Assembly (NCBI RefSeq): GCF_029051645.1
Contig: NZ_JAACFS010000040.1
Coordinates: forward strand, 1-64,000
Reading direction: 5' to 3'
DNA length: 64,000 nt
From: Bradyrhizobium sp. CSA112
GTDB lineage: Bacteria; Pseudomonadota; Alphaproteobacteria; Rhizobiales; Xanthobacteraceae
Numbering within the stretch: the stretch's first letter is position 1; each line of letters begins with the position of its first letter. Below, one piece after another: positions 46,278 through 53,584 of this stretch. The position numbers and the translations under genes are program-made. The notes under the pieces are model-generated. The model ran no database searches. It was not told the origin of the DNA and was given only the letters and a program-made list of their open reading frames with translations.

Positions 46278-47171
46278 ATGCGATTCGATCTGGTCGATCT
46301 TCAACTCTTCGTCGCTGTTGCCGAGACGCGCAGCATTACCAACGGCGCGGCAAAGGTTCATCTTGCGCTGGCATCGGCGAGTGCGCGGATCAAGGGGCTG
46401 GAAGAAGCATTGGGCGTGCCGTTGCTGACGCGGGGCCGTCGCGGTGTCGAACTGACGCCGGCGGGCGAAAGCCTGCTCGATCATGCGAGGATCGTGCTTC
46501 ACAATGTGGAGGCGATGCGCGGCGATCTCTTGGCCTTTGCCCGTGGTGCGAAGGCCACCGTGCGCTTTCTCGCCAACACATCGGGGCTTTCGGAATATCT
46601 GCCGAAGGCACTGGCTGCGTTTCTCGCCGCGCATCCTCACATTTCGATCGACGTGGAGGAGCGCGAAAGCGCCGAAATCGCTCGCGCCATCGTAATCGGT
46701 GCCGCCGATCTCGGGCTCGCCGCCGAACATGCGCTTGCGGACAATATCGAGCGGATGCCGTTCAGCGAAGATCGCCTGGTGTTGGTTGCCGGGCGGGGCG
46801 ACGAGCTGGCGAACCGGCGGCAGGTCGATTTCAGCGAAGTGGTGGCGCGCGATTTCATCGGCCTGATTAACTCGATCGCGCTGCATGCCCATATCAGCGG
46901 ACACGCAGCGCGTCTTGGCGCGCGTTTGCGCTTTAGAGCGCGGCTGAACAGTTTCGATGCGATCGGCCAGATGGTTGCCGCCGGCATCGGGATTGGCGTG
47001 ATGCCTGAGGTCGCCGCAAAGCGCTGCGCGCGGTCGATGAAGATCAATGTTGTCAGGATCAGGGACTCCTGGGCCAACCGGCGGCTCGTGATCTGCGCCC
47101 GCAGCTTCAAGTCGCTACCCAGGCCTGCGCAGCAATTGGCCGAGCATCTGCGTAAATCGGCACCGCGTTGA
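46278..47171 (+). CDS. LysR family transcriptional regulator
   Basis: A 297-residue LTTR. The N-terminal helix-turn-helix is DLQLFVAVAETRSITNGAAKVHLALASASARIKGLEEALG without an unusual gap, and the effector domain follows with VMPEVAAKRCA near the end. ATG 46278 has GGAGG 8-12 nt upstream. It is divergent from the TSUP transporter gene, the usual arrangement for a LysR target, although a dispersed repeat occupies most of the shared gap. Confidence 0.92.
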   Translation: MRFDLVDLQLFVAVAETRSITNGAAKVHLALASASARIKGLEEALGVPLLTRGRRGVELTPAGESLLDHARIVLHNVEAMRGDLLAFARGAKATVRFLANTSGLSEYLPKALAAFLAAHPHISIDVEERESAEIARAIVIGAADLGLAAEHALADNIERMPFSEDRLVLVAGRGDELANRRQVDFSEVVARDFIGLINSIALHAHISGHAARLGARLRFRARLNSFDAIGQMVAAGIGIGVMPEVAAKRCARSMKINVVRIRDSWANRRLVICARSFKSLPRPAQQLAEHLRKSAPR

Positions 47172-47195
47172 AGAGGCCTGACAGGAAGCCGGACG

Positions 47196-48176
47196 TTACT
47201 TGCTTGCGGCAAGGCCGGCGGCCTTGATGACGCGCGCCCACTTTTGGGTTTCGCTTGCGATGTAGTCACGAAAATGCGCCGGCGTGTTACCTGCGACCGT
47301 CAGGCCCTGATCGGCGAGCTTCTGCTTCACCTGCGGATCGTTCATCGACTCGTTGGCGAGACGGTTCAGGGTGATGAGGATCGCCTCGGACGTTCCGGCC
47401 GGCGCGATCATGCCGTACCAGTTTTCGATCAGGAGGTCGGGCATGCCGACCTCCGCGGTGGTCGGCACGTCGGGTGAGGTGGATGCGCGTTTCGGAGCGC
47501 CGAGCGCAATCGGGCGCAGGGTGCCCGCCTTGATATGCGGCAGCAGCACCGGCAAATCGAGGAACGCCATCTGCACCTGCTGGCCGAGCAAATCGTTGAT
47601 GGCCGGCGCAGCGCCCCGGTAAGGCACGTGCACGATGTCGATCCTGGCCGTCTGCTTGAGCAGCTCACCGGCAAGATGCGGCATGCCGCCGACGCCGGCG
47701 GATGCGAAATTGAGTTTACCCGGCTGCGCCTTGGCGAGCGCGACCAGTTCCTTCATGTCGCCGGCGGGAACATTGCTGGCGACAACGAGCATTTCCGGCA
47801 CCGTCGTCACCAGCGTGACGGGCGCGAAATCCTTCGTCACGTCGTAGGGCACCTTTTCCATCGTCGGGTTGATGACCAGCGCGCTCGCGCTCACAATCCC
47901 GATCGTGTAGCCGTCGGGGATTGCCTTTGCGATCGCATCGGTGCCGAGCACGCCGGCCTGGCCGCCGCGATTGTCGATCACAACCGGCTGCTTTGCGATT
48001 TCCGACATGCGCTGGCCCACCACGCGCGCGATGATGTCGTTGGGACCCCCGGCCGGAAACGGCACGATCAGCTTGATCGGTTTTGTGGGGAAATCCTGGG
48101 CTGAGGCCAAGGCCGGCAGCAATACCGGCAACAACAGCAGCGTCAGTCCGGCAAGCAGCTTGCTCAGCGGTCTCAT
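47196..48176 (-). CDS. Bug-type tripartite tricarboxylate carrier binding protein (TctC family)
   Basis: A 326-residue periplasmic binding protein with a signal peptide ending LPALASAQ and Bug-family motifs DFPTKPIKLIVPFPAGGPNDIIARVV and GVLGTDAIAKAIPDGYT. Such proteins bind carboxylates for TctAB permeases or act as sensors; no TctA/TctB gene is in the window, so it is an orphan. ATG 48176 begins the signal peptide. The 252-nt gap to hisN shows nothing I can identify. Confidence 0.92.
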   Translation of the reverse strand: MRPLSKLLAGLTLLLLPVLLPALASAQDFPTKPIKLIVPFPAGGPNDIIARVVGQRMSEIAKQPVVIDNRGGQAGVLGTDAIAKAIPDGYTIGIVSASALVINPTMEKVPYDVTKDFAPVTLVTTVPEMLVVASNVPAGDMKELVALAKAQPGKLNFASAGVGGMPHLAGELLKQTARIDIVHVPYRGAAPAINDLLGQQVQMAFLDLPVLLPHIKAGTLRPIALGAPKRASTSPDVPTTAEVGMPDLLIENWYGMIAPAGTSEAILITLNRLANESMNDPQVKQKLADQGLTVAGNTPAHFRDYIASETQKWARVIKAAGLAASK

Positions 48177-48428
48177 GATGCTCCCCGATCCCGCATCTAT
48201 TGTGCGCGTTGGCGGGCATCGTACGCGATGAACCGCTCGACGCAAGGTCCTGCCGTTTCGACGGGAGCCAGGCCGCGTCAAAGCAGGAGTTCGTCGGTAC
48301 GCGCGAGCCTGACCGATCGCTGCGTGATCAGATTGCTCCAGACCCCCAGTTGTGGTGGCACGCGACCGCGTGGCATATCGAATCGACGACGATCAATGCA
48401 TCCATCGGGGTCCTGCGCGGCTGTGCCG

Positions 48429-49208
48429 CTAGCTGTTCAAGAGCTTCAGCGTGGCCTCATGCACGCGGGCGTCGCCGGCGGCGACGATGCGACCGCCGGT
48501 CTGCGCGGGCTTGCCTTCCCAATTGGTGACGACGCCGCCGGCGCCGGTGACGATCGGGATCAAGGCCGCGATGTCGTAGGGCTTGAGTTCGGTCTCGACC
48601 ACGAGGTCGAGATGGCCGGCCGCCAGCATGCAGTAGGAATAGCAGTCGCCGCCATAGCGCGACAGCTTTACCGCACTCTCGACCCGGCCAAAGATCTCGC
48701 GGTCGGCGGCGTTCATCAATAGTGGGCTCGTGGTGAAGGAGGTCGCTTCCTTCAGCGAAGCGCAGCGCCGCGTCGTCAGCCGCCGCTCGCCGGACGGCCC
48801 GGAATAATGCGCCGAGCCGCTATCGCCGGAAAAGCGCTCGCCGATATAGGGCTGGTGCATCATGCCGAACACCGGTGCGCCCTTGTGCAGCAGCGCGATC
48901 AGGGTGCCCCAGATCGGAAATCCCGCGATAAAGGATTTGGTGCCGTCGATGGGATCGAGCACCCAGACATATTCGGCGTCCTCGCGCTCGTTGCCGAATT
49001 CCTCGCCGACGATGCCGTGCTGTGGAAAGTTGGCCTTGATCAGGCGGCGCATCACCGCTTCGGCGGCGCGGTCGGCCTCGGTGACGGGATCGAAATCGCT
49101 CGCGCTTTTGTTGTCGATGGAGAGCGAGGTCCGGAAGAACGGCAGGATGGTTTCGCCGGACGCGGTCGCGAGGCGGCCGATGAAGGCTGTGAAATCGATG
49201 ACCGTCAC
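48429..49208 (-). CDS. hisN: Histidinol-phosphatase, inositol-monophosphatase family
   Basis: A 259-residue Mg-dependent phosphatase. Motifs are GEEFGNE, DPIDGTKSF (metal-binding Asp residues) and ELKPYDIAALIPIVTGAGG. Members of this alphaproteobacterial group supply the histidinol-phosphate phosphatase step; inositol phosphate activity is the alternative. The start is a GTG at 49208; no suitable ATG exists. Confidence 0.9.
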   Translation of the reverse strand: MTVIDFTAFIGRLATASGETILPFFRTSLSIDNKSASDFDPVTEADRAAEAVMRRLIKANFPQHGIVGEEFGNEREDAEYVWVLDPIDGTKSFIAGFPIWGTLIALLHKGAPVFGMMHQPYIGERFSGDSGSAHYSGPSGERRLTTRRCASLKEATSFTTSPLLMNAADREIFGRVESAVKLSRYGGDCYSYCMLAAGHLDLVVETELKPYDIAALIPIVTGAGGVVTNWEGKPAQTGGRIVAAGDARVHEATLKLLNS

Positions 49209-49472
49209 GGCTGTCCCTTACCGGAATGAAAATACTGCCTCTTGCCTAGCTCAATCCGCGCTGCCGCGCACGACCAACGGCGCGTTATCCCATTCGTTCA
49301 GAGGTATCGGCTTTCGAATCGGCTTTCGACTAGGCTTCGTTTAAGGGTGGATTTTTGGTTAGTCCCGCTATCACGAAGTTGCGAGTTTTGGCATACCAGC
49401 ACTGCACGAAGGCCGTGGCTCAGCCGGGTTTCCATATAAAGCATTGATTTTACTTACTTAAACTTCATGCAT
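49209..49472. other. Intergenic region upstream of the candidate 6S-like RNA
   Basis: 264 nt without a gene; contains direct copies of TCGGCTTTCGA at 49310-49329 and an AT-rich stretch (TTACTTACTTAAACTTC) at 49450-49466 with TTGATT upstream, a possible promoter for the RNA that follows. Nothing else stands out. Confidence 0.4.
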
Positions 49473-49622
49473 TGGAAGTGTTGCCGATCTGCCAGCTTGT
49501 TCCACTTTGGACGGCAGCGATCCAAAAGCCCTTGCGTTTTGTGCAGCGCGGCCGCATATTGTTGCGGTGCGGTAGGGCCTCGCCCTATCGCTGCCCTCCT
49601 TGGGCGTTTCCTCCCTAGACTT
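49473..49622 (+). ncRNA. ssrS: Structured small RNA, 6S RNA (SsrS) candidate
   Basis: About 150 nt fold into one long irregular hairpin: GGCAGCGAT (49513-49521) pairs perfectly with ATCGCTGCC (49587-49595); GGA/UCC extends the stem past a C-C mismatch, CCA/UGG lies beyond an internal loop, and GGAA near the 5' end faces UUUCC near 49607-49611. Inside the perfect helix lies a large asymmetric internal loop and an apical stem (CCGCA/UGCGG). A long hairpin with a central bubble is the 6S architecture. A perfect terminator follows. The name is inferred from structure and size; ends are approximate. Confidence 0.6.
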
Positions 49623-49654
49623 GGGCCGCTTGTTCATTCAAGCGGCCCTTTTTT
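49623..49654 (+). terminator. Strong intrinsic terminator after the small RNA
   Basis: GGGCCGCTTG and CAAGCGGCCC pair perfectly (10 bp) around a 6-nt loop and are followed by TTTTTT. No protein-coding gene lies upstream on this strand for more than 2 kb, so it must end a non-coding transcript. Confidence 0.93.
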
Positions 49655-49670
49655 CTTGGGGTGCTCTGTC

Positions 49671-49743
49671 GTCATTCCGGGGCGCGAAGCGAACCCGGAA
49701 TGACGAGATTCCGGATCGCCGCTGCGCGACGTCCGGAATGACG
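49671..49743. repeat. Palindromic repeat (GTCATTCCGGGGCGCGAAGC type)
   Basis: GTCATTCCGG and CCGGAATGAC recur in both orientations: GTCATTCCGG at 49671, CCGGAATGAC at 49696-49705 and 49733-49742, making overlapping hairpins. It overlaps nothing coding and lies 3' of both the RNA and the amidohydrolase gene. Confidence 0.8.
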
Positions 49744-49758
49744 GCTAGGCGTGAGCCT

Positions 49759-50646
49759 CTACTCCGCCGCCGCCTGGAACGGGCCGAGATCTCCGAGTGG
49801 GACCTGCGCCAGCGCTTGCGCCAGCGCGGCGAAATCGGCGGCCACTTGCGCAAAGCGAGGGCCGCGCTCGCGCCGCCGCTCGTCCATATAGATCGCGCGG
49901 TTGAGTTCGAGCTGCACGGTGTGCAGCCCGCTGGCCGGATTGCCGTAGTGCTCGGTGATAAAGCCGCCGGCATAGGGCTTGTTGCGCCCGATCGAATAGC
50001 CGAGCTTGCTCATGACTTCCTCGACGACATCGGGCAAAAGGCTCGCACAACTGGTGCCGTAGCGGTCGCCGATCACGATATCGGGCCGCCGCGGCTCGTC
50101 GCGCGAGACGCCGACCGACGGCATCGAATGGCAATCGACCAGGATTACGGTTCCGAACGCCTGATGGGCCTTGTTGATCAGCCGCCGCAGCGCGCGATGA
50201 TAGGGCTTGTAGAGCGTTTCGATCCGCCCCAGCGCGTCGTCCACCGAAAGCCGCTCGCGGTAGATTTCCTGCCCGTCGCCGACCACGCGCGGAATGGTGC
50301 CGAGGCCGCCAGCAACCCGCATCGAGCGGGTATTGGCGAAGCTCGGCAGGCGTCCCGTGAACATGCGCGGATCGAGCTCATAGGGCTCGCGGTTCACGTC
50401 GACATAGGAGCGGGGAAAATTGACCCGGACCGTCGGAAAGCCCTGCGCGCTCAGGTCTCCGATCAATTCGTCCATGAACGAATCCTCGGATCGGCGCAGC
50501 GCGGCAAGGTCGATCCGGGAGGTGTTAAGGAATTCGAGCGGATAGACCGAGCCGGAATGGGGGGAGTTGAAGATGATCGGCGCACGCCAGTGCTCCGGCT
50601 CCGCGATCTCGAACGGGGGCGACAGCTCGCCATTAAACTGGGTCAT
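49759..50646 (-). CDS. N-formylglutamate amidohydrolase family protein
   Basis: A 295-residue enzyme of the HutG/FGase family, which removes formate from N-formylglutamate in histidine breakdown. Zinc/active-site motifs are FNSPHSGSVYP (about 27-37), ERLSVDDAL and ILVDCHSMPSVG. ATG 50646 is used; the longer frame to 50676 is less likely. No other hut gene is in view. It is divergent from cpdR. Confidence 0.88.
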   Translation of the reverse strand: MTQFNGELSPPFEIAEPEHWRAPIIFNSPHSGSVYPLEFLNTSRIDLAALRRSEDSFMDELIGDLSAQGFPTVRVNFPRSYVDVNREPYELDPRMFTGRLPSFANTRSMRVAGGLGTIPRVVGDGQEIYRERLSVDDALGRIETLYKPYHRALRRLINKAHQAFGTVILVDCHSMPSVGVSRDEPRRPDIVIGDRYGTSCASLLPDVVEEVMSKLGYSIGRNKPYAGGFITEHYGNPASGLHTVQLELNRAIYMDERRRERGPRFAQVAADFAALAQALAQVPLGDLGPFQAAAE

Positions 50647-50971
50647 CGTCGGGCGCCGTCCCTTGAATGTCCGCATTCCCTTTGGGCCGATCGATCAAGC
50701 GACCGATTCTGCCGGAGAAGGGCAGGGGTTTTGTAAGGATGCATTGTCCGTAATCGCAATCATTCTGCCAAGCGAAAAAAGCCGCCGTCCTGCTGGAACG
50801 TGTCGCAAACGCCCGAAAAGCGCCGCCTTGATCGATCCTGATATGGGGCGCTACAGAAATATAGCGTTGCTTGCCAAGCCAAGACGCCGCTACCCTTCAC
50901 CCGAAATTTACCCTCAGTCGGGCTTAGTGGGTGGAATGATCCTCCAAGCCCGGGCTCGATGACTGATCGCC
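50647..50971. other. Divergent intergenic region between the amidohydrolase gene and cpdR
   Basis: 325 nt with no coding signal. It must carry both promoters. There is an AAAAAAGCCGCCG run at 50775-50787 without a partner stem and no clear CtrA full site (TTAA-N7-TTAA). I see no other structure. Confidence 0.45.
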
Positions 50972-51331
50972 ATGCACAAGATCCTCCTCGCCGAAGACGA
51001 CAACGACATGCGCCGCTTCCTGGTCAAGGCGCTGGAAAACGCGGGGTTTCAGGTCTCGCCCCACGATAACGGCATGTCGGCCTATCAGCGGCTGCGCGAG
51101 GAGCCGTTCGAGATGCTGCTCACCGATATCGTGATGCCGGAAATGGACGGCATCGAGCTGGCGCGCCGCGCCTCGGAACTCGACCCCGACATCAAGATCA
51201 TGTTCATCACCGGCTTTGCCGCCGTCGCCCTGAATTCCGATTCGGACGCGCCCAAGAATGCCAAGGTGCTGGCCAAGCCGGTTCACCTGCGCGAGCTGGT
51301 CAGCGAAGTGAACAAGATGCTGGCGGCCTGA
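50972..51331 (+). CDS. cpdR: Single-domain response regulator CpdR
   Basis: A 119-residue receiver domain with no output domain. The acidic pocket is AEDDND (8-12), the phospho-acceptor is Asp52 (LLTDIVMPEMDG), the Thr is in FITGFAA and the Lys in AKPVHL. In alphaproteobacteria unphosphorylated CpdR directs ClpXP to cell-cycle proteins such as CtrA, and is itself phosphorylated through CckA-ChpT. Length and sequence character match CpdR closely. Confidence 0.93.
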   Translation: MHKILLAEDDNDMRRFLVKALENAGFQVSPHDNGMSAYQRLREEPFEMLLTDIVMPEMDGIELARRASELDPDIKIMFITGFAAVALNSDSDAPKNAKVLAKPVHLRELVSEVNKMLAA

Positions 51332-51465
51332 TTCGGTCTCGATTTCGAGCGAAATCACGTCAGAAATTACCTCGAAGCATCCTTGCCGGGGCGCTTTGGA
51401 GCCGATATACGGACCCCACCCAATACGATTAAAGCTGGAGCGGGACGACTGGTCGTCCCCATCCA

Positions 51466-51540
51466 GGGCGCGTAGCTCAGCGGGAGAGCACTACCTTGAC
51501 ATGGTAGGGGTCACAGGTTCGATCCCTGTCGCGCCCACCA
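51466..51540 (+). tRNA. tRNA-Val (GAC)
   Basis: Cloverleaf of 75 nt: acceptor GGGCGCG/CGCGCCC, D arm GCTC/GAGC, anticodon stem CTACC/GGTAG with loop TTGACAT (anticodon GAC), T arm with GGTTCGATCCC, discriminator A and encoded CCA. It reads GUC (and GUU) codons. Confidence 0.97.
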
Positions 51541-51613
51541 GCCTTCGCTTGCTTCGCAAGCTACGGCTGGGCAAGCCACACTCAGTCCTATCGTAGCGAA
51601 GCAAGCGAAGGCT
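51540..51613. repeat. 18-bp perfect inverted repeat directly after tRNA-Val
   Basis: AGCCTTCGCTTGCTTCGC (51540-51557) and its exact inverse complement (51596-51613) frame a 38-nt centre; GCTACG (51560-51565) and CGTAGC (51592-51597) also pair. The left arm begins on the last base of the tRNA gene. It may end the tRNA transcript as a processed hairpin; no T-tract follows. Confidence 0.9.
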
Positions 51614-51690
51614 GCCGCGCCGGAGCCACTTGGCGAAGGCGGGCTGTATGCCGCGAGCCACGGCTAGGCACTACTCAGGCTTCTGCGATC

Positions 51691-53454
51691 TTACCCCGGT
51701 AGCCCGGCTTTCAGTAATCCCGCCTCGTGCCGCCTGCGGTCGGTCTCCTGCTTGTAGTGCTGGGTGGCGAGATAGGCGGCCACCGAGAAAGTCGGTTCAA
51801 GCTTCACGACCTCAGCGGCATGTGCGGCCGCGGCAACGTTATCGCCCATCTGCGCGAAGATGGCCGCGAGGAAGGCGTGATGGGTGTGGTCCGGCCGCGT
51901 GATCCGCGCGAAGGCTTCGGCCGCTTCCGCGAATCTCTCGGCGCAGTAGAGCGCGCGGCCAAGGTGGTTCCAGAAGCGCTCGGGGTGGTACGGATTGAGG
52001 CGCATCGCCTTCCTGATCCAGTCGATCCCCTCTTCCGGCCGGCCCAGCCAGGTCAGAAACTCGCCCTGCTGCACCACGACCAGATCATAGTTCGGATTGA
52101 GCGCAATTGCCCGTTCCTGATGATAGGCTGCTTTGTCATGATCGTTGCGCGTCAGGTTGACCGCAGCCAGGATGCGGTGAACGTCGCTGTCGTTGTCATC
52201 CAGCGCCAGCGCAATCTGCAGCTCGTCAGCGACCCGCTGAAAGGTGGCGTCGCGATCCGCGCACCATCCATAGACCCAGGTCTGGCCCAGTACGCAGGCC
52301 TTCCAGGCATGGGCATGCGCGTAATTGGGATCGAGCGCGATGGCGCGATCAAGCAGAAGCTGCGCCTCTGCGTTGGCATCGCGCTGCGAGCGGTGGTGCA
52401 GCACTTTGGCGGCGAGGACACATTCATACGCGGCCATGTTATCGGTTGGCTTGCGCTTTACGTGTTCCTGCCTGGCCGCTTCGACGCGGCCGGGAAGCGT
52501 TGCAACGATTGCGCCGGTCACTTCGTCCTGGATGGCGAAGATGTCTTCGAGCTTGCGGTCGTAGCGCTCGGCCCAGATGTGCCGGTCGGTCTGCGCGTCG
52601 ATCAACTGCACAGTGACGCGCACGCGGTCGCCGACCTTGCGCACGCTGCCCTCGAGCACATACTCGACGTCGAGCTCGCGCGCGACCTCCTGCACCTTTA
52701 CGGCTTTGCCCTTGTGCACGAAGGTCGAGTTGCGTGAGATGACAAGCAGGTCACGAAAGCGCGACAGCTCGGTGATGATGTCCTCGGTGAGGCCGTCCGC
52801 AAAGAATTCCTGCTCCGGATCGCCGCTCATATTCACCAGCGGCAGCACCGCGATGGAGGGCTTTCTGGTAACGGGTGTCGCCGAAGCCTCCTTGCTGCTT
52901 TCGAGCGCCACCATCGTGGCTGAGTCAAGCCGCACCCGAAAGACATGGATCGGGCGGGTGATATTCTTGACGCTCTGCTCGCCGAGATCCTCGAATGCGA
53001 TGTCGTCGAGCCGATCGCCGACTTGATCGCGCACCGCGCTCGAGATGCAGATGCCGCCCGGCTCGGCAAGCACCTGGAGACGCGCCGCGACATTGACGCC
53101 GTCGCCGAAAATGTCGTTCTCCTCGACGATCACGTCGCCAAGATTGATGCCGATGCGGAACTGAATCCACCGGGCCGGCGAAACGTCGGCGTTGCGCCGC
53201 GCCATCCTGCGCTGGACCTCGGCCGCGCACAGTACCGCGTCGGCAACGCTCTGGAACTCGACGAGCAGGCCATCGCCGGTTGTCTTGATGATGCGACCGC
53301 GGTTCTTGGCGATGGCCGGATCAATGAGCTCAAGCCTGTGGGTCTTGAGACGTGCGAGCGTGCCCGCCTCGTCGGCCTCCATCAGCCGGCTGTAGCCGAC
53401 CATGTCGGCGGCAAGAACCGCTGCAAGTCTTCGCTCTGGTCCAGGCGCTTGCAT
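51691..53454 (-). CDS. Class III adenylate/guanylate cyclase with TolB-like and TPR domains (paralogue 2)
   Basis: A 587-residue protein with the same layout as the one at 42.6 kb: cyclase domain (about 1-170; AADMVGYSRLM, TTGDGLLVEF, FGDGVNVAARL with the catalytic Asn and Arg), TolB-like domain (about 195-330; LPLVNMSGDPEQEFFADGLTEDI) and a TPR tail with AIALDPNYAHAHAWKA-type repeats. ATG 53454 follows GAGGCGAAA; the longer frame to 53520 lacks similarity. The two proteins are clearly homologous but not recent copies. Confidence 0.9.
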   Translation of the reverse strand: MQAPGPERRLAAVLAADMVGYSRLMEADEAGTLARLKTHRLELIDPAIAKNRGRIIKTTGDGLLVEFQSVADAVLCAAEVQRRMARRNADVSPARWIQFRIGINLGDVIVEENDIFGDGVNVAARLQVLAEPGGICISSAVRDQVGDRLDDIAFEDLGEQSVKNITRPIHVFRVRLDSATMVALESSKEASATPVTRKPSIAVLPLVNMSGDPEQEFFADGLTEDIITELSRFRDLLVISRNSTFVHKGKAVKVQEVARELDVEYVLEGSVRKVGDRVRVTVQLIDAQTDRHIWAERYDRKLEDIFAIQDEVTGAIVATLPGRVEAARQEHVKRKPTDNMAAYECVLAAKVLHHRSQRDANAEAQLLLDRAIALDPNYAHAHAWKACVLGQTWVYGWCADRDATFQRVADELQIALALDDNDSDVHRILAAVNLTRNDHDKAAYHQERAIALNPNYDLVVVQQGEFLTWLGRPEEGIDWIRKAMRLNPYHPERFWNHLGRALYCAERFAEAAEAFARITRPDHTHHAFLAAIFAQMGDNVAAAAHAAEVVKLEPTFSVAAYLATQHYKQETDRRRHEAGLLKAGLPG

Positions 53455-53584
53455 TTTCGCCTCTCGGGCCAGCAGTCTAGCAGATTTGCCGCATGGGCCA
53501 AGGATGCATCCGGGGTGCAAGGATGCACCCGGGATGACGGCAGCCGCCTTTCAATCTCAAGCAGCAGGAAGGTGGGTCCTGCAA

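Noticed and set aside
48177..48428. Possible gene remnant between the Bug-type protein gene and hisN
   Set aside because: A plus-strand frame from 48200 has tryptophan/histidine-containing stretches that looked protein-like, but no start signal or family similarity could be established.
51466..51700. tRNA-Val 3' end as an integration site for a genomic island
   Set aside because: No integrase, no direct repeat of the tRNA end and no change in gene character follow; the inverted repeat there is better seen as a hairpin or dispersed element.
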